A stretch of DNA of 64,000 bases from the NCBI RefSeq assembly GCF_907164915.1, contig NC_061864.1:16809889-16873888 (forward strand). Direction: 5' to 3'. The position numbers and the translations under genes are program-made. Source of the DNA: Impatiens glandulifera (Eukaryota > Streptophyta > Magnoliopsida > Ericales > Balsaminaceae). Under the pieces are notes generated by a model. That model saw only the letters and a list, made by a program, of their open reading frames with translations. It ran no database searches and was not told the origin of the DNA. Positions 12,291-25,947 of the stretch are shown piece by piece (the first letter of the stretch is position 1; every line of letters starts with the position of its first letter).

Positions 12291-14679
12291 TTAATATCTC
12301 TTCTTTTCTTTCATAGAAACAGTAGAAGTAGTAGTAGTATGCAATAAGGTCGATCTCACTCTCCTCCCACTGGATTTCCCAATGGGAGTCTGGCACGTGT
12401 CCTCTCTTCTCTGGACATCATCTTCTTCTCCAACATCTCTGTTCATCATCAAACTGGACTCCTTATAGTATCTAAATGCCACAAATAGCATAAACACTGC
12501 ATCGATCCAAACCCAACAATGGATAGATTTCAATATTATAATATTTAAATTATTAGAAATGATTCATTCATTCATATACACATACTTACATGCCCAACAT
12601 CTAGCAACGACGGATGATAGATTCCAGATAAGAGTGAAGATCCCGACAGCAACAGCTTTCTTATGAGAACATGAAACCCAAGCGTCCAGAAATCTTCTAA
12701 ACCAGAAATTTCCTTAAAATAGAAAAAATAAAAGATCCGTTACCAGCTGTCCCCCCTTTGTTTTTTTGTTGGGTCCCAAATCTTTAATCTTTTTGCATGT
12801 GAGTTTAAAACTTTACCATAGGCAGTGAACTGCGTGGAATAAGAAGAGCAAATTTTGGGTACTGTGAAGATTCCGATAAAGCCTGCCAAAATAATAACCA
12901 GAAGAGTTAGTCTTTTCTATGTCAGATAATTTAATGCCCATCATTCTTTTATTTTTGAGAAAACAGACCGAATTTGATCATCTTCCAGATGGTAATGGAG
13001 CTTCCACATCTAGCTAAAATATACAGCATCACTGCTAACTGATAATACAATACAGAAACAAGAAACAGCTTTTCAATTTTCAAGAAATAGAGAGAGAGAG
13101 AAGAGAAGAGAGAGAAATTGAGCTTACTTACTTTCATGGTGGTAGAGGGATCCCCAGAAAATAGGGCTCTGAGTTTAAGAAGGAATTCATTTAAATAAGG
13201 AAGGATTTTCCTCATTAACCACATTGCTTCTTCTTCTCCAATTACATAATACTTTTCATTCAATTCATCAACATCATCATTATCAATGTTACCATTGTCT
13301 GCAACTTCATTTCCCCTGCGAATAATGGATCTGGACAGGAAGATCACAGCAAGATAGACTAGACCCAGGTAGGAAACAACCGATATCAAACTGAAACAAA
13401 AACATGATTGAGATTAATTTCAGCCATGTTTCTCAAGATCTACTACAGTGATTGATTGAATGATGATCTATCTAACCTGATATTTACATCATTTGTGTAA
13501 GAAGATGAAATTATTATGAATGTTCCAAATCCAAACACAAATGCTGACTTTGATACATCTATCCACATTACCAAATCAACTGTAACACAAATCAGAGACA
13601 ACAAAGAGAATTGTTATATATCAAACCCATGTAAATATAATAATATTTGATTGATTGATTGATTACTCACCTAAACTCTGCAATCTGCTGTGTCTCTGAG
13701 AAACTCTGTTAAATTTAGGCTTTGATGATGATGGGATTTGTTTCTTGACGATGGGTACTGTTCTTTCTTGGATCTGCTTCGTCATCATCATCTTCTTCTT
13801 CTTCACTTCATTCACTACTTGTTTGGATTTCTCTTCAACCCCAACCCCGATGATTATTTCCTTTTCTTCAATGATCTCGTCTTTTTTTTCATCCAACATC
13901 AGTTTGATCGGAGCAGATTCAATCTCTATTATGTCAGATTGGTCCACAGTTCCATCAATAGTAATAATCTTCTCAGGCTTTGGTTTCTTCTGTTCAATAT
14001 CTAATGAGCTTCTACTACTATTGGATGGGTTTTTCTCGTTGTTTTCGTCAATAGATCCAGATGGCATTGGATTCTTCTCAATTCTCTCCTCCTCCCCTGA
14101 TCCACCGATTTCCTTTCTAATCTGAATCGGGATCTTGTTGACCGGAGAATTCACCTCCTTAGTAGATTCTTCAAATCTCGACTTGATTCTTCGAATCGGG
14201 GTTTTCTCATTTCCAATATCATCATCTACTACTAAAGATAGGATCATTTCCTTACCCAATTCAGATCTCGTCTTCCTCAGCTGTGGCGTCTGAATTAGAG
14301 AGAATTTATGAATCCCGCCGTCGTCGTCGTCGGTGGTTTCCTTCAATTGTTGGAGGGAATCCTCCAGCAGCTTATTCCTTGCGATCTGAATTGGGTTTGG
14401 GCTGGAGTTCTCGGATTTCCATGTCTTCCTCTTGCCAATGGGGGTAGTAGCAAGAGTGAGTTTTGGTTTCAACTTCTTCTTCTTGTTAATGTTAATGTTG
14501 TTGTTGATGTCAGAGATTTGATCATCATCATTATCATCATCATCGCCATTGAAGACTTTAATACCTCCCTTGACTTGATCAATCTTCATTCTACTCTCCC
14601 AAATCGATCCTGAAACCACACCGTTTCTTGCGGCGGCGGCGGCGGTGGTGGTGGTTCCCCTCCGTTTCCCCACTTCCAT
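12291..14679 (-). CDS. Reticulon-like protein B (B17/B18/B21 type) with long N-terminal extension
   Basis: Membrane-shaping protein of the tubular endoplasmic reticulum. Seven exons on the minus strand: 14679-13671, 13579-13477, 13390-13132, 13038-12969, 12882-12817, 12712-12590 and 12496-12291. Phases agree across all introns, giving 611 residues. The first ~336 residues form a low-complexity, charged, Lys/Glu/Ser-rich region with runs of Ala, Asp and Asn and no clear domain. The reticulon domain follows. It starts near LVMWIDVSKSAFVFGFGTF and contains hydrophobic hairpins in SVVSYLGLVYLAVIF and LARCGSSITIWKMIKFG. A later segment runs through AVAVGIFTLIWNLSSVVARC. The protein ends in KKRY, which fits the KKXX ER-retrieval pattern. 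The long N-terminus is typical of the larger plant RTNLB17/18/21 group. Assignment within that group is uncertain. Confidence 0.88.
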
Positions 14680-15051
14680 TAAACAGTATTATTAAAGTCT
14701 TTCTTGAGAAGTTCTTCAATGGAGAGATTTGGCGAGTGTTAGTTAGCAGTAGGTTAACAATGGCTGCTTGGAAGTGAAGAAATGACGGAGGAGGTAGGCG
14801 AGAACTGTGACGTGTGTGTATACCGTTGAGAGAGAGAGAGATTTGGGAATATTAAAGAAGAAGAAGAAGGTACGTGACAAATAAGATTGTAAATAGTCAG
14901 CAACTGTAATTCGTACATATATATTTTAGGAAGATCTTAGTAAAACATATAAAATAAAAAATTATATAAATCTTGTAATTTATTAATTACAAGATTTGAC
15001 AAATAAGATAGATCTGTGGATTATTGGAAATAAATAAGATTTATAAACTGT

Positions 15052-15087
<36 letters not shown>

Positions 15088-15728
15088 AGAGAAGAAAATG
15101 TGAGTAAAGAAGGGGATGGGATGGATTAGACTTTTTAGAAAATAATTGATTAACGCAATCCAATGTGTTTAAAGCCAGCCAATTAACTTAATTATATTAT
15201 TACTTTACTGTTCTAAGAAGAATTAAAGAAAGGTGAAAGCGACAGAAGAAAATAAAATTAAAAAAAAGGGGACGAGACATGTGAGCTGACATGAGGTTGA
15301 GGGCCAAAATATTGTAAAGTTATTTTCAATATATTTTCTATTCAAAATATGTCATTACAACTTTTTTTTTACTTGGTCTAATTTAGGGCTTGGCTAGTAG
15401 AGTTAGTTTGATGCAAGTATTTTAGTATTTTTTTTTTATTATTATATGTAATTATTTTACATATTATCTCTATCACATTACTATTAAATCACTCATTTCA
15501 AACTTAAATACTAAAACACTCTCACTTTATCTTTAAAAAAAAAAAAAAATTTAAATATAAAAAAATATTATAGTAATTTAACAAATAAAAAAATTCAAAT
15601 AACTTATTTTTGTATTAAACAATATATATATTTTTTAACAAAATCCCAAAAAATTCAAATAACCAAAATGTTATAATTCCCGATATTTGATAGATATGAA
15701 TAAATTTTATATTTTATTTAGTACATAA
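14680..15728. other. AT-rich spacer with (TA)n microsatellite
   Basis: Promoter side of the reticulon gene, with an AG/AAG-rich stretch at 14828-14868 and a long TA run at about 15054-15083. No gene is supported. Confidence 0.5.
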
Positions 15729-16005
15729 GAGCTCGTTTAATGAAAGAATTTTGGGGATAAAACCCAGTTTTTATTCCAAAACTCAAACATCTTATTAACC
15801 ATCAAATCAAATAATTTTATCATTTAAATACTAAAATTACCTCAAATTTTATTCTCTCTAAACTATCATTCTCTCACATACACTATATCCTTTAAAATTA
15901 AAAGGTAAATTAGTTTTCAAATTTTAAAAACAAATTTTTTTCTAATTTTTATCAAATAATGGTTTTTAGGATAAAACTCAAAAAACACTCTCGTCAAACA
16001 AGTCC
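15729..16005. mobile_element. Tourist-like MITE, copy 1
   Basis: A 277-bp element with no coding capacity. Imperfect terminal repeats begin GAGCTCGTTTAATGAAAG on the left; the reverse complement of the right end begins GGACTTGTTTGACGAGAG. It is flanked by TAA at 15726-15728 and 16006-16008, the 3-bp TWA duplication expected of PIF/Harbinger (Tourist) elements. The interior aligns along its length with the element at 33601-33892. Confidence 0.75.
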
Positions 16006-16706
16006 TAAGTTTATATGGGTTTTTTTTTGTTGAATTATTTAATTAACTTAATCTAAAATAATATCAAATCTTAATTCATTAACTAAAATATTATTTATTT
16101 TTTTATTAACATTAATATTTTTTAAATATTTTTATCAAATTTTTTTACTCAAAATCATCCCGAAACAAGAATCCGAACCATCCATGTTATTCGAGTTGAG
16201 AATGAAATTGTGTTTACTTACCTTACCTAGTGGATAGTGCAGTGTAATTTTGTATGTGCAAACAAAAAAAGGGGTTTGAAATGTTAGCCATTCATTTAAC
16301 GTAACGTTTGGGAATCAAAGTGGGCCTATAATAATTTTACTGATTACTTGCATCTCGAGGAAGAGAACAAAGGACAAGAAAGGATGCTTCCGTCCCCCAC
16401 TTTTACCGCTGCTGGTCAATGCCAGAAGGTGGGTTAAAAAAAGAGAAAGTTAGTTTTGGCTAACTTTTATTTTATTTAAGGTCTAATTAGATTTATTCTT
16501 ATAATCTTAAATAATCTTACGGTAGATTTACTAAATCAAATTATAAAACACAACAAGGAGAGTATATGGAACACCTTCTAAAAGTCAGGCCAAAGATTAA
16601 CAAAATTGCATCATCGAAATCCAACTTCGAAAGACTCGAGTGAGTGGCGCCATCTTTGAGGATGAAACCCGCGCCATTACTTTTGCGCTATATACATTAT
16701 CTCTAT

Positions 16707-17744
16707 CAGGGACGAATTTATTATCGGGCTGAGGTGGGCTTAAGTCCACCCCTGAAAAAAAAAATTTCTTTATTTTATAATTTCATTTTTAATATTGAAA
16801 AAAATCTATAATATATTATATATAATTAATTTAAATTAAAAATATATAACTTTTCCAAGTATATTATGTATATATACTTTAATTCCTTCCTAATTTTTAA
16901 TTAATTTTTTTTATAAGTTGTTTAAAAAAACTCAAACCTTCCTTATAATTTATTCCTCTGATTTTATGTATGTTTAATAAAGTAGAATTTTTTATTTTTT
17001 CATTATTTTAATATAAGTTTTCAATTCAATGTTTACTTGATTTTTTTTTTTCATTTTAAATTAAATTATTCGATAAAATACTTAATTTTAAAAATTTGGT
17101 ATATATATATAATTAGAACATCAATCTGTTGCAAATAAAAGAAAAACGTTGATATCTTTACATTTTTAAAAAGAGATCGTCAAATTAATAAAAATTCTCC
17201 ACCTACACACTCTGTCTCTGACAATCAAAAATCTATCTCTTAATACATCTTTAGACAAAAAAAAAAAAAAGTATTAGACTCATTTAATAGTGATAATATT
17301 TACAGTGAAACATTATTGCATTGAAATATGAATGGGTACATTATAATCTTGATGTGATTTAGAATTTGAAGATTTCTACACTTGTTGAGTTGTGTTAACA
17401 ATTAACCGAGATTAGAGATCAAAATATTATGATATGTTAACTAAATTGATTTATTTTATTTTAACATTACATGTTTTTACCGCTATTATTGAGCGAATAT
17501 TTTTTCAACAATGAAAGGAGGTGAAAACAAAACTTCGTAATAAAATGAAGGATTGATTTTTTATCGACAATTTGAGTTTGACAATATATATTGAACTAGA
17601 TTTAACTAAAGATGTAGATATAGATGATAAGTTTTATGTTATAAGATCTGGTAGAGCTCATATTATTTAAATATTATTTATATATATATAATTTATTACA
17701 TTAAATTTTAGCACACCCAATTTTAAATCTAGAGTCCGTCCCCA
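16707..17744 (+). mobile_element. Decayed hAT-like element, copy 1
   Basis: Begins CAGGGACGAATTTA and ends GAGTCCGTCCCCA, so the ends are inverted and hAT-like. The flanks ATCTCTAT (16699-16706) and ATCTCTAC (17745-17752) agree at 7 of 8 bases, as an old 8-bp target duplication would. The right half (about 17340-17670) is a degenerate, stop-ridden remnant of the C-terminal dimerisation region of a TTF/ZMYM1-like hAT transposase. Recognisable pieces include TKLRNKMKD and a terminal FYVIRSGRAHI. A second copy starts at 46058. Confidence 0.7.
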
Positions 17745-17870
17745 ATCTCTACAAAACTATATACTTGCAACCGTATAAACATTTTTTTATGTAAAAAGAA
17801 TTATCATAATAATCTATATTCATACGTAAAAAAATATCACAAGAAAATAAAAAAATAAAAATAAAAAACC

Positions 17871-17936
17871 CTATTTGATCGTTTTAACAGGAGACTGTAA
17901 CAAGTTTTCAGAGACCTTCTCCTTCTTTGTAACATT

Positions 17937-17970
<34 letters not shown>

Positions 17971-20900
17971 AGCTTCTCATTTTCTAATGCTTTTTCTGCC
18001 TTCTTTTTCTCTGCTTCAACTTGCTTCAAGTTTTCTTCATGTGAATTGTTAAACATCCTCACAAATGTCAGTAATGTAGCCACAACTGCCAACCCAAAAT
18101 ACAAAAAAAAAAGAAAATTCCGATTAGGGGCATCCAAAGAAAAAGAAAAACTAAGAGGGTTAGTTACCTTGCTCAAATGTGCAGCGAGCGGGGTCTTCGC
18201 CAAAGTAAAGAATTAACGAATCCACATTTCTCCCCTATACATACATATATAGTAAAAATGCGGTAACAACTCAGATTTAATATGAGTAAAGACCAACATT
18301 ATTGAAATGCATATTTTTCTAATAAGAATATCATACCACAGATGAATACAGAGAAGCTAGAGACCTCACTTCAGCTTCAGCAAAAGAAAGGAACTCCTTT
18401 AAAACCTGGAAGATTCATTATATAATATATGCAGTGCACAATTCAAGAACAACTCAATTGAAAAATACCATACCACAGTCTACACATTAAAAAATAAACA
18501 AATTTAAGGAAAGAATCTCAACCATGATAACGATATAATTAATTATTTTACTTATTTCTCATCGTTTTCCAACATCTTGTTAGCTTTCTCAACAGAATAA
18601 ACTATGGTTTAATAAAAAAAAATAGTTTTTATTGTAGGTGTCAGCCTATTTATTATTGCTCTCTTTTATTGTTTAAATTTTTTTTTTGATAAAATGAATG
18701 TTAATGATCTCTATGTAGGTTTTTGTAATTTGCATAATTCATATACCTTGCGAAATTGTTCAGACACGGGTCCATCACTTTCAGACATAGATAATTCGTT
18801 AATGACCTTCTCCAGACCTTTGCTGATTGCTTGCATTTCTTCCGCCAAAAATTTCAGTTGTATCTAATGGATTAAAATAGAAGAAGTCATTTGTTTCTAC
18901 AATATGATTGAACTTGAGATCACAATTTATCATAATGAAGAAAAACACTACCTTTGAAGCAGATTCCAGGCTGTCGAGGTCTTTCGAAAAATCTAGTAGT
19001 TCTGGTAATTTATCAATCAACACCTGTAGTTGTTGTTGACAGGAAGAACTAAATAAAACATTCATTTTCAACAAAGTAAAAGTGATTTTGTTTTAGTGTA
19101 AAATGAGTGAAAAGTTATAGTTTTTTTTTGTTTGAATTTAGGAAGCTAGTACAACATCAGTTATGGGTCATGGTCCTAATTTCAATTTAAAGTGTTTTCA
19201 GTGAAATCAAACCTGAGAATTTTGTTCTCTTTGGAAAGACTATTCCACTTGAACTACCCTAATGGGTTTAAAAGTTATAGATTGTGCTAGATGAATTATT
19301 TCTTTGAATTTTTTTGTCAGTGGGACAAAATCTACGTACCGAAAAGGCTCACTAACTAGCTTTCAGATCTATATTTGAATAATAGTTAAAATTAAGGCAA
19401 TTTAGTATCTATCGGTACTTACTTTACACAGATAATGCATGAGTGTCATCTTATTGTTCCTTGCACGTGTATCAGTAAGTTTAGGAAGACTATCCAACTT
19501 AAATCCAATAGCAGATCCTGAAAGAGGTTTTGCAAAATACATGAATAAATGCAGTTATTTATAATTTGGCACATGGAAGGAGAGAAACCATTATTCATTG
19601 TAGAATAGATTTTTGCAACAAAAGAGAAAAGAATAAAATCCAAAATAAGAAACAAAGACACGTGGAAGGTTAATCAATTAAGGAATACAGTTTTCAGATA
19701 AATCTCTACTAACATAATAAGAAACCTCAGATTGAATATTTCATTAACTATAAAGTATAAATTTACCAAATGTATCCAACATTTTCTTTTATAAATTTTG
19801 GTGGAATACAAGAACATGAACTAATTGTTATATTCTGTCAAAATAGGGCTAAACATTGAAAAACCAAAATCAAATCTTACTTGTAAAATATGCTTAGTTT
19901 CTTACCTTCAATAATAGTAAGTTCATTACCATCTCTTTTCTCTAAACTACCCACAGACAGACATGAAAGTCTCATAATTTCATATGGAATAAGACAATAA
20001 TATGGCTTTTGGACTCACCCCTAGCAGTTCCTTGGTTCAAAGCATTTCCAAGTGATAGAATAGTCTGCATAACTCTTTTGAATTTGACAGAACTTCGAGC
20101 CTGATCAAAATATGAACAATAGTGAGATGTTGAATCTTAAGTCATATCATCTCTAGGCAAAGAGGCGTCTCAAGAAGAATAACTAGTCACCTGCTCCGAG
20201 ACAGAATTTACTATATTCAGGTTCTTTCGTAGGTCTGTAACCTGAAAAACGGGTAAGTATATGAATAACTTGAGCAAATGAAATCATCTTCTTTTTAGGA
20301 AAAAGATTTAATGCCAGCACCCGGACCTGGGATTGGAACTGCATCTTAAACGAGAAAATCCTCAGCTTGGATTCGATTCGTGGAACTTGCATCAACTCCA
20401 AGAAGAACTATTCCAATAAATGAGATAAAATAAAATCTTGTCAAGCAAATATCATGGCTGATGAATTCTAAGTCAACAAAAGCAACGGAATACTGCGACA
20501 ACCAAAATGAGAGCAAAAGAGACCTGTTCACATTTTCCAAGATTTTCCTTGTCTCCAGTGTATCCCTGGAATGATGAAAATAGAGGTCAGATGACTAAGA
20601 GGCTACTTGATGTAGTTTTTTTTTTATTATTATTTTTTGGAAAGGAAAAAGCATTCTGTGATGAAAAATGGATTATTTGGGTTCAATGACTAAAATATAC
20701 TCAGTACTTAATATTTAAAATGTTATAAAAATAAAGGGCAATTTGATATTTTGGTTGATGCTTTGATACTTAAAATGTTATAATAAAAAAAATTGTTTGG
20801 AACACATGAAACTGTGATAAACAAAGACACCCCTTACCTTAAGCAATTCCATTTCCTCTTTTGTTGGGCAAAACTTTATAAGGTTATCCACTTGATCAAC

Positions 20901-23900
20901 ATCCAAAGCCGAATCCACCAGGGAAAGAACTGAACTCTGCCACGATTCCACAAGGAGTCATTCTTCCTTTCCAAACTATATGATGCTAAAATGATATGAA
21001 ACCTTCATTCTTTATATAAATTTATAAAGACTCACTTCTAGCATTTAATTTGGCAAGTATTATGTACTTTTGTGTAAATCCAACTTTGTATATAAAAAAT
21101 TATTATTTTGAAGTAACCACGGCTCGCATTTCAGCTGACACGACATGAAAGTGGTGCAATGTCTAGAGCAATGCATGTGATGTAATAGTTTTTGCTACTC
21201 AACAAAGAGAGCAAAATTGCTAACAAGGCTAATTAGAAAATCAAAAGAGGACTTGAAACCGATTGCTATATTTCACTTTAGCAATAAGAAAGTACACCTC
21301 AATAGCTTGAGAGGACAGACAATGTTAACTTACCATCAATTCCTGCAATGGAACTTTGACCTTTGAAAGCATAATTTCACAATTGTATGCCCGGCGATGG
21401 TCAACCTACAGCAAACATAACTTCATTTAAGTTTTAAGATCCATCTGGCTCTACCACCATAAAGAAAGAAGTTGAACTATAACTAGATCAGAGAACATAT
21501 TGAAATATCCAAATGAACAGAAAGATAAACTCATGTAATCATGATGGAACACTAATAATCAGAATATGTTGGTTACCAATTGCACTTTCTCTGGCTTGTT
21601 TCCAAGGTTAGCACGAGAGCTTCCACCTACTCCGCTCTTATCAGAAGGTGGAACTGCTGCTGAAAAAAGAGTCTCGAGTTCTGTAATGTCAATCTCCGGT
21701 GCCCTATGACCAAAGAATATATATGGTCAACGAATAGGAAGATACAGAAACACAAGAAGTGGAAGAAATTGTCTTTTCTCAAATGACAATACACTCACTT
21801 GGAAAATTCACCAGACTTCTGTGTCTCAGCCCATAGACTTCCTTGCACAGCTCTGGTTAACTTTAGCCAGTGCAGTGGCTTCAATTTCTTAGTTGGGTTA
21901 TTTTTTGAACTTGTTGATCGTGAAAAGCTCTTTAATTTTGCTCCACCTGGAGTTGGTGGTGCAGGACAAGGAACTTTAGGCACACCTACACCTCCCAAGC
22001 TAGGAGGAGCCGGAGGAGGGGGTGCTGATGGTGCACCAGTAGTATGTTGTGATGCAGTGACCTTAGATGAATTTAAAGGTTGAGGTGGAGGTGGCGGCGG
22101 AGGGCCTGGAATCATTGAAGAAGGTTCTTGTTTCATATCTGATTGGTCCTTCATAGGGGGAGGAGGAGGAGGAGGTGGTGCAGGAGGCAAAGGAGATTTA
22201 ACTTCTTGATTTTCTTTCAAAGACGAGGCTGTATGAGGTGGTGGAAGAGGTGTACTAGTCTTCACTTGATTTTCTTTCAAAGACGAGGCTGCCTGAGGTG
22301 GGGTAGTCTTCACTTCTTGATTTTCTTTCAAAGACGAGGCTGCCTGAGGTGGGGTAGTCTTCAGTTCTTGATTTTCTTTTGAAGATGAAACAATAGTAGG
22401 TGGGGGTGGGGGTGGGGGTGGTGGTGGTGGTGGACTATGCAGAACTGGAGGTGGAGGAGAAGGAGGAGGACTTGGTGGTGATAGAATGACCGGTTTGCTT
22501 GGAGGTGGGGGTGGGGGTGGAGATGGAACAGCTGAACAGGTTAATTTAGGCGAAGGTCCAATTGAAGAAGGCTCTAGTGATTTCGCATTCACTGGCTGAC
22601 TTGAATCAGTAGCCGGCAAATTCAGAGCATGAGAATGTGGAAGTGTAGGAGTTGGTGTTCTAGCATCGGTAGCTGGTTTAGGAGGTGGTGCAGTCATTGG
22701 TAGATTGACGTCCATAGATGAGCTAGGGAGAGTAGAAGAAGGTATTCTTTCAGGTGGATGTGAAGCTAGTGGCACTCGAGTGCCAACAACTGAATCAGAA
22801 GATGGCATCATGGGAGAAGTTAGATTTGGACAAGAACCCTCGGTTAGTGTTTCAGCATGCTTGTCAAGTGAATGACTGACAGCAGGCGGTGGTGGTGGTG
22901 GCGGGGGTGTTTTCGGTGAAAGTGATGCTGAAGCAAGTTTGAGCCAAGTTTTACTATCATGTGACAAAGGGCTAGTAGTTTCATTGGAATGATGAGAGTA
23001 AGTGTTCAACTTCTCTTGTACAAGATTTGATAATGCTAGAGTATCCAAATCAGTTTGTGCAACATCTGTATTATGAACTATCCAGTCAACACTATTAAAC
23101 ATCTCTTGAACTTTAGCAAAAGCTTCAATAGGAAGTCCATCTTTCTCCTCAAAACAAGATAACTCAGAAAGAACTACAGATGCTGCGGCATCCATGTCTG
23201 AGAAAAGCACCTCAGATCTGAATTCTCTAGGAAAACGTTCCTTGGCATCCCATAAAATGTCGATTTCATCTCTGTTAAGGATTAAAATATTTGACCTGAT
23301 GAAAGCTGTGTTGAACATCACTCGGAAAATCATCTCTTCTCTTTCCATGTCTTCATGCAAACTGATACACTCTAGAACAACATCCCCTTGAACATGACAA
23401 TTGATGTCAATTTTAACTAGCTCACATTCATCCTGCAACAACAAGGCAAAATTTATTGTTTTTTAATGATAAAATATTTTATTAAACCGCATTTTGAGAA
23501 GATTACAGAGAAACATCCAACAAAAGACCAGTAAAACCCCAAGTTATGACATCATAAGTCACTCAAAACAACCTAGAATAAACCAGTACAACATCAGAAA
23601 AACTTCAAAAAACAAGAATAAAGAGAAGAGTTCTCAAATATGTCCAAAAGTGAAATTACTCCTCATGATAGGAGGAACTGGTTTTATGAAATATCCAAAT
23701 ATAAAAACTAAATTGGTTACCTGCTTGTAGTGCCGAACAACTTTGCTCCGTTTAGGAGTAGAAAATAAGAGTTTGGGTGTGCGATCACCCGAGAGGAAAG
23801 GATTTTGGCCATATATGCGAAATATTGGGCGAAAACCTCCTTGACCATCAAAATTAGGTATCAATCTCAATATAACGCAGTCTAGTGCAAGGGCCCTATC

Positions 23901-24601
23901 CAAAGGAGGCCATGCTGAAGCTACATTCCTCCTTGATATGTACTGCAAATACCTTAATTGAGAAGGAATTGGATTTAACGGCGATAACAGGTTCAAAAGT
24001 TCACGAGGGGCCTGCCTATATATCATATCCAAAGTCCTCTGTTCTCCTGTATATTGTTTCATGTAAATCAAGTGTGCAGCTAACATGAATGTCAAAACTG
24101 GCCATCCACCACGTTCACAGTGCATTAACAGCACGTTTTGCTGTCCAAGAGAAAGCCAACTTTCACTTGATCTAAGAAAATGGTGAATCACTTCCATGGA
24201 TAGTAATGGACATCCTTCATAATGTCGAGGATAATCCATTATAGTCATGTCATACTCTGATAAAGCATTACCAATCTCGCTTTCTGTCTTCCCCTCACGA
24301 AAATTGAAAGCTAATATTGAAGCATCAGGATAGTAATCACGAAGCTGACCAACAACAGTTGCTACATATGATTTTACATCTCTTTCTTCCCAAGCGTCAG
24401 TTGTAAAACAGGCATCGAAAACTGTAATGAATTTATGGTTTTTTTTTTATTGATAATCCAATCAATGTTATACCTAATCAATAGAATTATATATAATGAA
24501 CAGTTAATTAAATTCACAATTCACATACCGTAGACTCTCTCGGAGATCTCGAGCAGACCATCAGGTGGCTTGCGGTAAAACAACTTGCGAAATAATGCCA
24601 T
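17871..24601 (-). CDS. Class II formin (FH13/FH18-like) with PTEN-like, FH1 and FH2 regions
   Basis: Actin nucleator and barbed-end elongator in the cytosol. Sixteen exons on the minus strand: 24601-24529, 24421-23721, 23432-21799, 21703-21577, 21405-21334, 20936-20838, 20565-20524, 20407-20327, 20241-20191, 20100-20019, 19517-19423, 19023-18952, 18863-18747, 18405-18337, 18234-18168 and 18085-17871. The frame is continuous, giving 1198 residues. A PTEN-like phosphatase-fold domain plus C2 region covers about residues 1-340. The P-loop C126 is present in MHCERGGWP, but the arginine of HCxxGxxR is replaced, so catalysis is unlikely; this is usual for plant class II formins. The FH1 region (about 430-770) has poly-Pro runs and a short unit ASSLKENQEVKTTPPQ repeated about four times. 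FH2 runs from about 770 to 1150 and includes KLKPLHWLKL and LGNALNQGTARG. The tail holds a poly-Asn run made by an ATT microsatellite. The start ATG opens MALFRKLFYRKPPDGL, as in the family. Confidence 0.94.
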
Positions 24602-25947
24602 AGTCTATATCAACGTCAAATTCACCAAACCCTAGAACAAAAACAACGTAGAAGAAGAAGAACAAGAAGGCGTCTCCAATTGACTAAAAGTTATTACGAA
24701 TTGTCACGAAGTAAGACATGTGCCAGATGGGGATTGGTTTGGAGCTGACGATTTACAGTTTGGAGTAGAGAATAGAAATGAAGATATACAGTCTCTAGCT
24801 CTGCAATCAATCTATGATATTGATAATGATATCTGTAAATCGGGATGCGATGAATCTCTGTTTTGTGTATAATCTGTGGTCGTTTGTGTGTTCTTGTTAA
24901 GCGATCAAGATGAAAACGAAACTTACGAATGAAGGAAAGAGATAGAGAGAAACTGTCGTGGTCGTCTTCTTCCTTGAGCTGAAAATTGCAGATCGCCTGC
25001 CGACTTCCGTTGCCACGCACAGGGGAAACGTGTGAATCACTAATAGGACATGCAGCAAAAAAAGAATAATAAAAAGATTTTTTTTATTTATTTATTTTCT
25101 ATGAGCAAATAATATTGACTTTTTTATCATCTAATAAATTAAATTATGTTTTTAAAGTTAAAAATAAAACATATATTTTTTTGCATTATGTAAATAGTTT
25201 TCTGTGCTATGAAGAATTATAAGAATTAATTTGTTATTTATATATATATATACTATTTTATTTGTAATTTTTATGATTTATTTGTTTTATTTAATATAAA
25301 TGTTATTATTTGAAAAATATTTTAGAAGAAGTCTAGTATAAAATTTGATCCATCTTCTTTTTTTTTACTATTTTATTTTGGGTATATCATGAAGAAAAAA
25401 TGTGTTATATTTACCTTCGTAATGGTTTCTCGAACAAAAATCAATAAGCAATGAAACTGTTAAAAAAAGAAAAAATATAAAAGCTTGTAATGTTCAAAAA
25501 ATCAATAAGCAATGAAACTGTGCGATTATGACATCTTCGCAATGAATATTGTGAAGATAAAAAAAGTTTTATTTGAGAAAAATAATAAATAGTTATTTAA
25601 CAAAAAAAAAAAAAAAAAAAAAAAATCTTTTTTCTTGGGATCCTTATTCTTCCTGTGGATTGCGGATCCGATAAAGTCAGCGAGGATGCCGACAAATCTG
25701 GTTAATTATTATTATAGTCATAACCCTGAAACTATTTTGATGTGATTAAATGTATGATCCCTAATTCTTATTTTTGACACATTTATATTTATAAGTTAAA
25801 TAGGTTAATAAAACAATTGTACATATATTCATTCTTTTACTAGTTCTCACTTAAACCCCATCAAATCTATCTACTTCAAAACCAATGAAAATAATATATT
25901 TTTGTTTATGTGAGTTTTATATATAAGTATAACAAATAATTTAGTAT
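24602..25947. other. Spacer upstream of the formin gene
   Basis: Contains the formin promoter/leader on its left, then AT-rich sequence. A 22-bp direct repeat (ATCAATAAGCAATGAAACTG core) occurs at about 25439 and 25500, and a long A-run sits at 25602-25625. The open frame at 24694-25020 has no recognisable product and is taken as leader/promoter sequence. Confidence 0.45.

Noticed and set aside
13738..14613. Plus-strand open frames opposite the reticulon gene
   Set aside because: They are shadows of exon 1 on the minus strand; low-complexity codons there leave the other strand open.
24694..25020. Minus-strand open frame upstream of the formin gene
   Set aside because: No recognisable domain. 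Its position and composition fit leader/promoter sequence of the formin.
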